Shown: positions 18,501 to 28,988 of the stretch, in pieces
How positions within the stretch are numbered: position 1 is the stretch's first letter
Layout: every line of letters starts with the position of its first letter
Source of the DNA: an uncultured Bacteroidota bacterium
GTDB lineage: Bacteria; Bacteroidota; Bacteroidia; Chitinophagales; Chitinophagaceae
Direction: 5' to 3'
Assembly (NCBI GenBank): GCA_903926855.1
Contig: CAIYKV010000105.1
Location: forward strand, 1-64,000
DNA: 64,000 nt
The notes under the pieces: model-generated
The model's input: only the letters and a program-made list of their open reading frames with translations
What the model was told of the DNA's origin: nothing
Databases searched by the model: none
Translations under genes and position numbers: made by a program

Positions 18501-21500
18501 TGAACCGGAACAAAATGTTTTTATATTGATAGTATCTGTAGTTATACAACCGAATTGATTGGTTGCCTTACAGGTAATAGGCTCATCTAAAACTACTTTA
18601 GCTTCAGGCGAAGCACAATTCATACAACTAAACTCCGCCACCCCGCCCCATTGCCAGGCTACGATATCTGAAGGAAGAACACCCGTATTCAATTGAATAG
18701 TAGCTCCTGACGGAATTGTAGTATCCTTGCCAATATGTATAGGAGTTGGCTCTCCAACTACTATTTTAATAGATGCTGTATCAGCAAAACATTGAAGGGC
18801 GTCTTTACCAATTACATGATAAACTGTTGTACTGGCGGGTGATGCATAAGTGGAGGAACTATTGTATCTACTAAGACCAGGTGCAGGTAGCCATTCATAC
18901 GTAGCAGCTCCTGAAACATTTATTAATTTATTGCTACCGATGCAGATTGAATCAGCAGGTTTCAAGGTTAATTTAAAGGGTTCTATCACATGAACACTTG
19001 TAGATATCGTATTACTGCATCCATATTGGTTATACCCGATAACAGTGTATTGAGTACTCTTTAATGGTAGAATAGAAACACTAGTACAATTGCTGCAGAT
19101 CATGCTATCATTTTGATCTTTCCAGATATAACTCATAGCACCTGTAGCAGACAATTCTAGCGCATTACCTTTACAAACATAGTTATTGGCAGGAAGCGAA
19201 ATGGTAGGTAATGAATGGATACTCAATTGTTTGTAGGCAGAGTCATAGCAACTATTCACCGTTGATACAACCAGCTGTAAACTATATTGACCAGCTGAAT
19301 AATATTGAATACTGATAACCGAATCAGTTGCCGTAGTTCCATTGCCTAAATTCCAATACGTTTTTGAAATGGAGTCTTGAGAATTCACAATCGATTTAAT
19401 CTCCATTAATTTATAGGCGCAGGCATCGTTGATGGCATTGATATTTGCCTGTGGATATTGATAGATTTGAACATTGAACTTTGCACTTAGCGTAGCACTG
19501 CATCCAATGCTATTTTCAACTGTAAGTCCCGCTTCATAATTTCCCGCTTGCGTATACACCTGTTGAACTGATTTTTGGTTCATCAATCCGGCAGCCGTTG
19601 GTTGTAAACTTGTATTTACCATCCAGTTCCTTTTTGTGATTGGGAAAAATGAGGAACTGGTATCAGTAAATGTGTAATTGGTTTTTGAACATTCATTCAA
19701 TGCGGCGACAGTAAAGCCTGTTTTTATTGAATCTATTTGAATCGTATCTTTTGCAGGAACGGATATGGCACAATGGTTAGCACTCAGCAGCGTAAGCTTA
19801 GGTAAATAAACACCAGGAGTAGTGTAGGTATGGTTGATTTTTTGTACCGGGCTGGTTAATATGGTTCCATCCCCAAAATTCCAACGGATAGAATCAGTAA
19901 GTGTGGTAACTGGTGTAAAAGCAATCGTTGTGTTAGATCCGCAAAAATTTCCTCCTTTGTATTGAAGGGCTATTGAGGGTGCATTTATATGAACTATGGC
20001 TGTATCCAGATAACTACAACCACCTGGTTGTATTGCCAGCATGGTTACTGTATAATCTCCATTTGTAGAAAAAATATGTGATATGGTATCGCCAGCACCA
20101 ACACTGCCATCTCCCCAGTTCCATTTTGTTTGGGAACTGGCAGTATCCATATTGGTAAATGAAACCGTAAATGGCAGGCATCTTCCTATAGTATCTGATA
20201 TTGATACATGACCAGGTTTTTGTGATACAATTGAAATAGTTTTTTGTATCGAATCCGAACAGGTAATATCAGGATGGGTACTCCATACTTTTAATTGCGT
20301 ACTATAATTTCCTGGCAAACTAAACGAATGCGTAAGTGTAGAAGCACTTGATATAGATCCGTCACCCAGATTCCACTGGAAAGAAAGAGTGCTGTCTGAA
20401 AGATTCTGAAGTTGTATAGGTATTCCAATACAATTATTATTAACCAGAGAATTGAATACTGATTTAACGGAAGGATAGATTTTTAATTTTCTATTGATGA
20501 CCGAATCGCTGCAAACGCCGTTTATCGTATTAGCGATTAAATAACTACCTGACTGTTGATATGTGTGTGAAATATCGCCAGGTGTATTGGTGGTTTGTAT
20601 AGATGAGCCATCGCCAAAATCCCATTTGTATTGGGTGGAAGTATTCGTTTGGTTATGCAGAACCAGGGTAAACGGAGTTCCACAGGCGGCCGTGTCTGCC
20701 AGTGTAAGATCTGTTTTCAGCTGATTGGGTAATGCGGTAATAGGGAAGGTTGCTGAATCCGTTCCACAACCATTAGTTGCCAGTATTCTTGCTAAGAAAA
20801 CTGTTTGGTTCCCTGTATGATATATATGTAAATAGGAGCCCGTAGAACCTGTGATACTATCTACCCCATCTCCATAATTGATCTGATACTGAGCCTGACT
20901 GCTGGCCGATTGATTAGTAAAGATTACTTTCATTGGAGAACAACTATTCAGAATTTTTCCCGTAAAAGCGGGTTTTATTTTGGTGGTAACGATAATCTGT
21001 TTTTGAATAGTAAGGGTATCGCAATACTGGAATGCTTTCAGCGAAATAGTATAAGTAGTGTCTCTTCTGTTTATTGATGAAGGAAAGCTTATAGAGCCAG
21101 GCTGAACCAGATTAGATGACTGATTGTTTCCTAAATTCCACTGATACTGAAAGCCAGCTAATTGAGGAGTTGCATTAGTGATGGTAACAGAAAGCGGGCC
21201 GCAACCTGCTGTATCACTCAGGGTAAAAGAAGGCTGAGGCGAATCAAATAATTTTACAATGGTTATTGTACTATCAACACCACAATTAAACAGGCTGGTT
21301 GCTTTTAGTTTAATGATGGCAGAATCTTTTGATAATAGTATACCTGGGAAGCGATTACCAGACCCTGTATATTTTTCATTCGTATACCAATCATAACTCA
21401 TCTCGCTAAGCACCAGCGGGTTGATAATACTGCTATCAACCGTAAATGGGCTACAACCCTGCAACCGGGAGGTTATCACGCTTGCTTTAGCAAGAGGATG

Positions 21501-24500
21501 TACAAAAGCAGTTACACTGAAGATTGATCCGATACAACCATTTGATACCGGGGTTACCATATAAGTAACTGTTTGGCTGACAGAAGTTGTATTTATTAGG
21601 TTACCATTGATAACAGAATTATTTAGAGCACTGCTTGTACCGGTTACGCCGTTGCTTGGGGTAGGGCTGTTCCAACTAAATAGAGTTCCTGCTGGCAAAA
21701 TCCCATTGACTCCGTTTACTGGAGTGATTGCAAATACTGAACCACTGCAGCTTGCTAAACTTAAAGGGGAAATAGAGGGAGCAGGGTTTATTGTGACTGT
21801 TACCGTAAAGGTGTTACTTATGCAATTCCCGTAAACCGCAGATACCAGATAAGTGGCTGTCTGAGGAATATTTGTTGTGTTAATAAGACTACCATTAATC
21901 GATTTTGCATTGGTAGCCCCCATCCCTCCGCTGATACCTTCTTTTACAGAGGGTGCAGACCAGGAATAATTTGTATTGTTCGGTATAATACCATCAACTC
22001 CATTAGCCGGACTAATCGTAAATATTGTACCACTGCAAATAGTAGTAGAGAGAGAAGTGATGGCAGGAACCGGGTTATTATAAACAGTTGTGGTAAATGG
22101 CGAGCCAAAACAAGATCCTGAAACAGGAGTGATGATATAAGCTACAGACTGAATAGTACTCGTACTATTCACTAAGGAATCAAAGATGAATGTAGCATTT
22201 GAAACACCGCTTCCACTGGATACTCCATTTGTAATGGAAGGAGCAGACCAGCTATATAGTGTTTGGTCAGGTATATTTCCATTGATGCTGTTAACCGGAG
22301 CAATGGAGAATGCTGCCCCATTGCAAATCACAGCGCTCATTGGAGAGATTGAGGCCACAGGGTTAACGGTTACGGTTAGTGTAAATGAGGATCCATTGCA
22401 GGAACCTGAAATGGGTGTTATACTGAATGTGGCTGTTTGAGATTGATTGGTTGGATTGGTAAACAAGCCAGTGATGATTGTGGAATTAACTCCACTCAGC
22501 CCACCTGATAAACCTCCAGTTACGGAAGGGGCGCCCCAACTATATAAAGTCCCATAAGGAACACCATTATTTGAGCCATTAGATGGACTCAGGCTGAATG
22601 CTACTTCACTGCAAATAGTATTACTCATAGCATTGATCGCAGCTATTGGGTTTACACTGACAGTTAATGTGAAAACTGTTCCTGTACAATTACCTGAAAC
22701 AGGAGTTATCATGTATGTGGCAGTTTGGGCAGTTGTGTTAGAATTGATCAGAGAGCCAGAGATGATAGCTGAATTAGTGGCGCTATCTCCATTAGTTAAA
22801 GTGCCAGATACAGCAGGAACAGCCCATCTGTATAGAGTACCTGCCGGAATAACACCCTGTATTCCGTTTACCGGATTAATAGTAAAGGAGCTGCCATTGC
22901 AGACAACAGCAGTCAAGCTAGTAATAGAAGCAGATGGATTGATATTTACTGTTACGGAAAATGTATTACCAATGCAATTGCCGGAGATAGGGGATATGGT
23001 ATAAATAGCAGTTTGAAGACTATTTGATTGATTGAATAAAGTGCCACTGATGAGTGTAGACATAGTTGAACTGCTAAACCCAGTTACACTAGCTGTTACG
23101 GATGGGGAAGACCATAAGTAATTGGTTCCTGCTGGAATAACCCCATGAATTCCTTCAAGTGGTGTAATTGCGAAATCAGTACCCGTACAGATGGTAGCAG
23201 TTAATTCGGTAATAGAAGCCACTGGGTTAATGGAAACAATAAGTGTAAAAGGAGAAGCTGTACAATTTCCGTAAACAGGTGTTACAGAATAGGTAGCTGT
23301 TTGAACAGTATTTGAATTATTAACCAGTGTTCCTGTAATAGTAGCAGCGGAGTTTCCGGATAATCCCCCATTCAGATAACTGGTAAGGGATGGAGCAGGC
23401 CATGTATATAAAGTTCCCGGAATTACGATCCCATTCATGCTATTTGCAGGGTTCACACTGAATGGTGTATTACTGCAAGTAGTGGCTGTTATGGCACTTA
23501 TCGTATTTACCGGGTTAATTGCTAAGGTTATCGTGAATGATGCACCAATACAATTTCCGGATAGTGGACTAATAGAATAAGTTGCTAGTCCAAGCTGGTT
23601 GCTTGTATTCAGTAAAGTGCCGGTAATACTATTGCCTGCTCCACTATTGCCACTTGTAAAACCAGTACCTGTTGGAGTTAACCAGGTATAGCTTGTTCCG
23701 GTAGGTATAGTCCCGTTTATACTATTGGTGGGTGTGATGGAAAAACTGGCACCGCTGCAAATAGTGCCAGATATAGCAGAAATCGTTGCTACAGGGTTTA
23801 CGGTAATGATTAGTGTGAATGGGATACCTGCACAATACGTACCGCCAGGTAATTGAGAATACGGGGTAATTGTATAGGTTACAACAGCATTCGTATTTGC
23901 AGAAGTATTCACTAGTGTGTCATGTATATTTCCAGTTCCGCTTGCCGTGTTTCCCGTTACAGAACCCGCGTTAATGGAGGATACCCAGGAGAATGTACTT
24001 CCGGGTAAGGAAGAAATGGGTAAATATAGTAAGGCCTGATTGGAACAAATGGTTTGAGTTGTATCGGTACCTGTGTTATTTGGAAGTATTCTGATGATGA
24101 TTGAATCGATAGCTGGTGATGCGGGGCAAGATCCTGTTGTATTTATATTTCCTGATCCGGTTAAATACAAAGTGATGTTATTTTTTGCTTTATCATTTGC
24201 GCTGAATGAATAATTTGTGGTAAGCAAATTAGGGTTAGAAAATGTTCCGGTTCCATTGGTAGACCATGCGTAAGTGTTGGTAACAGCAGAAATTTTTGCA
24301 GATAAATTGATAACAGTTGCTTGATTACAAAAGGTGATATCATGAATCCCCTGAATAGTATCGGATGGGATGATATTTTTATAGATAAGCTGTGTATCTG
24401 AACAGGTAATGCCATTGGTAGTATATTGAATAGCTACTGAATAAGCGTAACCATCTGAAAGTTGTACATACGGAAATTGTGCATTTGCAGAACTTCCGGT

Positions 24501-26111
24501 TTCATAAGCAAAGCTTCCACCATTTGATTGAATACTCCATAGGTAGGTATCAGACAAAAGAGCAGCACTGTATACTGGTGTAAAAGGATTCTGATCAAAA
24601 TGAATGGATCCGTTATTACAGGCAATCACATCGTTTTGTAACCGAACACTTGCGGTTGTGAGTATTTTAGTAACTCCTTGTGTGCATCCATTAGAGGTTA
24701 CTGAATAACTGATCAGTGCAGATCCAGCGCTAAGCATGGTAACCAAACCTGCATTTGTAATAGCAGCTACTGCGGTATTATTACTGGTCCAGATTCCCCC
24801 AGGTGTTATATCAGTAAGCGTTAGAACGCTTCCTATACAAGCTCCGTTGCCACCATTGATCGCGGCAACAACAGGTGTTGAATTAATCGATACTGTGGTA
24901 GTTGAAGTTGCAGTACATCCTTTCGCATCGGTAAGTGTGAGTGAGTAGGTGCCCGTAGCGGCAGTAGTTACAGATGGAACAGAGGGTGCGGAAATAGAAG
25001 ATGAGAAACCATTTGGCCCGCTCCATGTATATGAGTAAGGGGTAGTGCCACCAAGTGCTGTAGCACTTAATGGCAGATTATTGCCAGAACAAATCGGGCT
25101 ATTACTGCTGATATTGACAGTGGGAACTGTGTTTACCCTCAATGAAATGGCATTGGAAGCAGTAATGCAGGTATTACTTGATAAGCTGGACACATCTGGC
25201 CCAACCAGAACCCTGTAATAAGCCCCATCGGTTGCACTGACATTTGATAAGGAAAAATTATTGGCTGAGGGTCCGGGTGTACCGATATTGTTCCATGTAA
25301 CCCCATTATCTATACTTTTCTGCCATTGGTAAGCAGGGCTGGTAAACGGACTGTTAATAAGGGATGTGGAGATGGTGGTACTAGATCCGGAACAAATACT
25401 AGAAGAAGTATTCAATGAAATGGTTGCCTGTGGTGTACAAGCAGTAAAAAGAATATCATCCAAAGCAAGATCATTGCCACAGGCATTAGCTCCACCCCAA
25501 AAATCAACCATTTCCAGTACAAGAGAAGTTGTTCCGGCAGGTAACGTAAATTGAAAGCCATATTGTTGCCAATTTGCCGGGCCGTTATTTGGGGATAATG
25601 GAAGATTACCAGTGTTATAAGTTGCAAGCAGAACACCTGAAGTATTTTTGATATTGAATATAACGTTTGCATACACAAGGCCACCACCACAAACTCCAAT
25701 AGTATTGGGGGTATTTGCATTAGCGAGCCAGGCTGAAAAATTAAAAGTGGATCCAGAACAAAGGCCGGTAACGGTTTCTTTAAAAAAAAGTGATTTCCCG
25801 CCTCCCGCATTTACCAAAAACATATTTCCATTGGTATTCCCTGTATGATCACCACCTTTTGTCCATTCGGCTTTACCTGCATTTTGAAAAAGCGGGGTTA
25901 ATACATAATTGCCATCAGTTCCAACATTTCCAAAATTATAATTGGTAGTACCAGCTGGTGCAGTAGAGGTAGAAGAACTGGTTGCGCCCTGCCCAAAATC
26001 CTGCTTAAAAACAGGCGCCAGCGCGTTGTTGGGACAGAGTTGTGGTAATACACGAAAGCAGAACCACAACATACAGATCCCTGTTAACAGGATGTGTTTG
26101 TAGGCTTTCAT
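18213..26111 (-). CDS. Giant PKD/Ig-repeat surface protein with gliding motility-associated (type B T9SS) C-terminal domain
   Basis: 2632 aa; signal peptide; tandem ~96-aa repeats; PKD-type 'WNLGDGS...HSFSLPGNYSTQLKV' modules; C-terminus 'LFVPNAFTPDGDGVNDVLIVQGRGIKLIKSMKIFSRWGELVFEK'. Confidence 0.95.
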   Translation of the reverse strand: MKAYKHILLTGICMLWFCFRVLPQLCPNNALAPVFKQDFGQGATSSSTSTAPAGTTNYNFGNVGTDGNYVLTPLFQNAGKAEWTKGGDHTGNTNGNMFLVNAGGGKSLFFKETVTGLCSGSTFNFSAWLANANTPNTIGVCGGGLVYANVIFNIKNTSGVLLATYNTGNLPLSPNNGPANWQQYGFQFTLPAGTTSLVLEMVDFWGGANACGNDLALDDILFTACTPQATISLNTSSSICSGSSTTISTSLINSPFTSPAYQWQKSIDNGVTWNNIGTPGPSANNFSLSNVSATDGAYYRVLVGPDVSSLSSNTCITASNAISLRVNTVPTVNISSNSPICSGNNLPLSATALGGTTPYSYTWSGPNGFSSSISAPSVPSVTTAATGTYSLTLTDAKGCTATSTTTVSINSTPVVAAINGGNGACIGSVLTLTDITPGGIWTSNNTAVAAITNAGLVTMLSAGSALISYSVTSNGCTQGVTKILTTASVRLQNDVIACNNGSIHFDQNPFTPVYSAALLSDTYLWSIQSNGGSFAYETGSSANAQFPYVQLSDGYAYSVAIQYTTNGITCSDTQLIYKNIIPSDTIQGIHDITFCNQATVINLSAKISAVTNTYAWSTNGTGTFSNPNLLTTNYSFSANDKAKNNITLYLTGSGNINTTGSCPASPAIDSIIIRILPNNTGTDTTQTICSNQALLYLPISSLPGSTFSWVSSINAGSVTGNTASGTGNIHDTLVNTSANTNAVVTYTITPYSQLPGGTYCAGIPFTLIITVNPVATISAISGTICSGASFSITPTNSINGTIPTGTSYTWLTPTGTGFTSGNSGAGNSITGTLLNTSNQLGLATYSISPLSGNCIGASFTITLAINPVNTISAITATTCSNTPFSVNPANSMNGIVIPGTLYTWPAPSLTSYLNGGLSGNSAATITGTLVNNSNTVQTATYSVTPVYGNCTASPFTLIVSINPVASITELTATICTGTDFAITPLEGIHGVIPAGTNYLWSSPSVTASVTGFSSSTMSTLISGTLFNQSNSLQTAIYTISPISGNCIGNTFSVTVNINPSASITSLTAVVCNGSSFTINPVNGIQGVIPAGTLYRWAVPAVSGTLTNGDSATNSAIISGSLINSNTTAQTATYMITPVSGNCTGTVFTLTVSVNPIAAINAMSNTICSEVAFSLSPSNGSNNGVPYGTLYSWGAPSVTGGLSGGLSGVNSTIITGLFTNPTNQSQTATFSITPISGSCNGSSFTLTVTVNPVASISPMSAVICNGAAFSIAPVNSINGNIPDQTLYSWSAPSITNGVSSGSGVSNATFIFDSLVNSTSTIQSVAYIITPVSGSCFGSPFTTTVYNNPVPAITSLSTTICSGTIFTISPANGVDGIIPNNTNYSWSAPSVKEGISGGMGATNAKSINGSLINTTNIPQTATYLVSAVYGNCISNTFTVTVTINPAPSISPLSLASCSGSVFAITPVNGVNGILPAGTLFSWNSPTPSNGVTGTSSALNNSVINGNLINTTSVSQTVTYMVTPVSNGCIGSIFSVTAFVHPLAKASVITSRLQGCSPFTVDSSIINPLVLSEMSYDWYTNEKYTGSGNRFPGILLSKDSAIIKLKATSLFNCGVDSTITIVKLFDSPQPSFTLSDTAGCGPLSVTITNATPQLAGFQYQWNLGNNQSSNLVQPGSISFPSSINRRDTTYTISLKAFQYCDTLTIQKQIIVTTKIKPAFTGKILNSCSPMKVIFTNQSASSQAQYQINYGDGVDSITGSTGSYLHIYHTGNQTVFLARILATNGCGTDSATFPITALPNQLKTDLTLADTAACGTPFTLVLHNQTNTSTQYKWDFGDGSSIQTTNTPGDISHTYQQSGSYLIANTINGVCSDSVINRKLKIYPSVKSVFNSLVNNNCIGIPIQLQNLSDSTLSFQWNLGDGSISSASTLTHSFSLPGNYSTQLKVWSTHPDITCSDSIQKTISIVSQKPGHVSISDTIGRCLPFTVSFTNMDTASSQTKWNWGDGSVGAGDTISHIFSTNGDYTVTMLAIQPGGCSYLDTAIVHINAPSIALQYKGGNFCGSNTTIAFTPVTTLTDSIRWNFGDGTILTSPVQKINHTYTTPGVYLPKLTLLSANHCAISVPAKDTIQIDSIKTGFTVAALNECSKTNYTFTDTSSSFFPITKRNWMVNTSLQPTAAGLMNQKSVQQVYTQAGNYEAGLTVENSIGCSATLSAKFNVQIYQYPQANINAINDACAYKLMEIKSIVNSQDSISKTYWNLGNGTTATDSVISIQYYSAGQYSLQLVVSTVNSCYDSAYKQLSIHSLPTISLPANNYVCKGNALELSATGAMSYIWKDQNDSMICSNCTSVSILPLKSTQYTVIGYNQYGCSNTISTSVHVIEPFKLTLKPADSICIGSNKLINVSGAATYEWLPAPGLSRYNSSSTYASPASTTVYHVIGKDALQCFADTASIKIVVGEPTPIHIGKDTTIPSGATIQLNTGVLPSDIVAWQWGGVAEFSCMNCASPEAKVVLDEPITCKATNQFGCITTDTINIKTFCSGSELFVPNAFTPDGDGVNDVLIVQGRGIKLIKSMKIFSRWGELVFEKTNFQTGDKSAGWDGRVRGKLSNTDVFVYLCEAVCDKGNSFVFKGNVAIIK
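21501..23798 (-). repeat. Eight tandem ~96-aa (~287 bp) Ig/PKD-like repeats inside the giant protein
   Basis: Units begin 'NP[VISA]xxIxxxxxxxCxxxxFxIxPxNxxxGxxPxGTxYxWxxP' and end 'QTATYxxTPVxGNCxGxxFTxTVxx'. Confidence 0.9.
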
Positions 26112-26267
26112 AGGAATAGGATACCCTAATTTACGAAGGAAATAGTCCTTGAGTTTCCTCTGAAAACAATCTCAGTTAAAATACATTTTAGGTGGGTTTA
26201 ATCACCCTTTTTTAGCATTGATATTTTATCGCTTTCTTTGTAGTAGTTTATCTATCAATTCGTCGCT

Positions 26268-28589
26268 ATGTGGTATAAAACAGGAAGGTTCATTCTACAA
26301 CAAAGAATTATTTTATTGGTAATACTGATTGCAGCAACCTTTTTTATGGGTTGGAAAGCATCAAAAATTCAGTTGAGCTATGATTTTACAAGGGCTTTGC
26401 CAACCGATAATCCCAAATACCGCGATTACCAGCTTTTTCTGAAAAAGTTCGGGGCAGACGGTAATACGCTTGTTGTTGGGATATCTTCAGAGCAGTTCTA
26501 TACTCCTGCTTTTTTTAATGCGGTGGGCAGTCTTCACCAGCAAATCAAAAGAATACCCGGAGTAACAGAAGTACTCAGTATTCCTGAAGTCATTAATCTC
26601 AAAAATGATACAGTTCATCACCAGTTGAGTCCGGTTAAAATTTTCCATTATCCGGTTAGCAGTCAGGCTTCACTGGACAGTGCAAAAAGAGAATTTGAAA
26701 ATCTCCCATTTTATAAAGGCCTTTTGTATAATCCGGAATTACATAGTTACCTGATGGCGATAACCGTTAATAAGGATACCATTAACAGCAAAAGCAGAAC
26801 CAGGCTGATCGCGGATATCAACAAAGAAATCAGTGAATTTGAAAAAGAAACCCGTACTACCGTTTTTACCAGTGGTCTGCCTTTTATCAGAACCACCATG
26901 GGTAACCGGATTAAGGACGAAATGAACTGGTTCTTATTGGGCTCTTTGGTATTTTCTGTGATTACCCTATTTGCTTTTTTCCGTTCAATCAGCGCTACCC
27001 TGATGAGTTTGTTGGTTGTGGGTATGGGCGTAATCTGGAGTTTGGGTACCATTGTTTTATTGGGATATAAAATCACGCTGTTAACTGCCTTAATCCCGCC
27101 ATTGGTAGTGGTTATCGGGATACCGAACTGTATTTATTTTTTGAATAAATACCATACCACCTATCGAGAAGTAAATAACAAGGAAGAAGCATTGGTTACT
27201 ATGGTAGGCAGAATGGGCATTGTAACTCTTTTTTGTAATATAGCTGCTGCCATTGGGTTTGCTGTGTTTGCCCTAACACGGAGCGACTTGTTAAAAGAGT
27301 TCGGCCAGGTTGCAGGGATCAATATCATGGCTTTGTTTTTTATCTCATTAATTTTTATTCCTTCTATTCTTAGTTATTTGCCTCCACCCAGGCCAAAACA
27401 TATGCGTTACCTGGATAATCGATTCCTTGAACAGGTATTGCTAAAAGTAGAAAAATGGGCATTTCACCATGCTAAGTGGGTATATAGCATCACGCTGGTG
27501 ATTACCGTTTTCGCGATTTTAGGAATTTTCCGCTTAAAAAGTGATGGATTTATTGTTGATGATCTTCCGCAAAGCGATAAAATCTTTACAGACCTGAAAT
27601 GGTTCGAAAAAAATTTTGGTGGCGTAATGCCTTTGGAAATTATGGTAGATACAAAAAAGAAAAAAGGGTTATTCAGGATTAAACCTATTGAAAAAATTGA
27701 ATCACTATCTGCCTATATCGCATCAAACCCTGCTACTGCCCGACCATTATCTTTTGTGGAAGGATTAAAATTTGCCAAACAAGCTTATTTTGATGGCGAC
27801 AGCCTTAGTTATGCCATACCCTATGAATCGGATATGGCATTTATGGCCCCTTACCTGCAAACGAAAAACGACAGTACGGCAAAAACCGGAAAAGGGTTTA
27901 CCAATCTGCTAAACAGTTTTATGGATAGTAACAAACAGGTTGCGAGAATCAGTGTAAATATGAAGGATATCGGCAGTGCACGTTTGCCAGTTTTACTAAA
28001 AGAATTCGAGGCCAAAGCCAATGAATTGTTTGATACAGCCAGTTATCAGGTAACCTTTACAGGAAGTAGTATCAGTTTCCTGGAAGGATCGGGTTTTATT
28101 ATCAAAGGACTCAAAGAAAGTATCCTATGGGCTTTTTTGCTGATCACTTTGTGTATGTTTTACTTGTTTCGGTCATTTAGGATATTAGTATGTTCATTGA
28201 TTCCTAATCTGGTGCCCTTACTGGTAACTGCGGGTGTTATGGGCTGGGTAGGTATTTCTCTGAAACCCTCAACTGTGATTGTATTTAGTGTGGCATTGGG
28301 TATTGCGATTGATGTTACGATCCGTTTTCTAATTAATTATAAGCAGGAACTGCCATTGCGAAAGAATCATGTTGCAGAAACCTTGATTCAGACTATTCGC
28401 CATACGGGCATCAGTATTATTTATACTTCACTGGTGCTGATTGCCGGATTTGTTATCTTTTGTTTCAGCGATTTCGGCGGTATCAAAGCATTGGGATGGC
28501 TTACTTCTCTCACCCTGGTTGTGGGTACAGTCACCAATCTGGTATTACTACCGGTTTTAATTCTGGGAACTTCAAAGAAACCGATCTAG
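26268..28589 (+). CDS. MMPL/RND family transporter
   Basis: 773 aa; two repeated 6-TM blocks, 'VVVIGIPNCIYFLNKYHTTYRE' and 'VFSVALGIAIDVTIRFLINYKQE'. Confidence 0.9.
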   Translation: MWYKTGRFILQQRIILLVILIAATFFMGWKASKIQLSYDFTRALPTDNPKYRDYQLFLKKFGADGNTLVVGISSEQFYTPAFFNAVGSLHQQIKRIPGVTEVLSIPEVINLKNDTVHHQLSPVKIFHYPVSSQASLDSAKREFENLPFYKGLLYNPELHSYLMAITVNKDTINSKSRTRLIADINKEISEFEKETRTTVFTSGLPFIRTTMGNRIKDEMNWFLLGSLVFSVITLFAFFRSISATLMSLLVVGMGVIWSLGTIVLLGYKITLLTALIPPLVVVIGIPNCIYFLNKYHTTYREVNNKEEALVTMVGRMGIVTLFCNIAAAIGFAVFALTRSDLLKEFGQVAGINIMALFFISLIFIPSILSYLPPPRPKHMRYLDNRFLEQVLLKVEKWAFHHAKWVYSITLVITVFAILGIFRLKSDGFIVDDLPQSDKIFTDLKWFEKNFGGVMPLEIMVDTKKKKGLFRIKPIEKIESLSAYIASNPATARPLSFVEGLKFAKQAYFDGDSLSYAIPYESDMAFMAPYLQTKNDSTAKTGKGFTNLLNSFMDSNKQVARISVNMKDIGSARLPVLLKEFEAKANELFDTASYQVTFTGSSISFLEGSGFIIKGLKESILWAFLLITLCMFYLFRSFRILVCSLIPNLVPLLVTAGVMGWVGISLKPSTVIVFSVALGIAIDVTIRFLINYKQELPLRKNHVAETLIQTIRHTGISIIYTSLVLIAGFVIFCFSDFGGIKALGWLTSLTLVVGTVTNLVLLPVLILGTSKKPI

Positions 28590-28899
28590 AATAAATCCGG
28601 GGTCAGTAAATTCTCGCAAATGTTTTCTATCCTATTTATCAGGAGGGATGTGATTTATTGCTGTATTTTGTGGGATTAAAAATTGGTTAAAAGGCCAAAA
28701 AATTAAACATATATAAATAAATGTATATTTTATAGGCAACAAGATTAATTCTGGTAAATGCCGGTAAGAATATTTTTATTGTCAAAAAACTGTCATTTGT
28801 GATAGATATTAATAATTAAATTAATTTAATATTATATTGGTTATCAATTAGTTATTATTTTTATCAAAGTAAACAAAATTTTTTAGTTAAAAAAAATGC

Positions 28900-28943
28900 A
28901 GCATAACAGAACATTAAAATGTCATTAATGTTAATGTTATGCT
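28900..28943. promoter_or_regulatory. 44-bp imperfect palindrome upstream of susC-like gene
   Basis: AGCATAACAGAACATTAA-AATGTCA-TTAATGTTAATGTTATGCT. Confidence 0.5.
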
Positions 28944-28988
28944 TTCATTAACTAAATTGCACCCCCTCACATCAACAAAAATTAAATT

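Noticed and set aside
21607-23004. Plus-strand ORFs (75, 84 and 123 aa) resembling one another
   Set aside because: They mirror the tandem repeats on the opposite strand; their similarity is explained by the repeat array, not by genuine paralogous genes.
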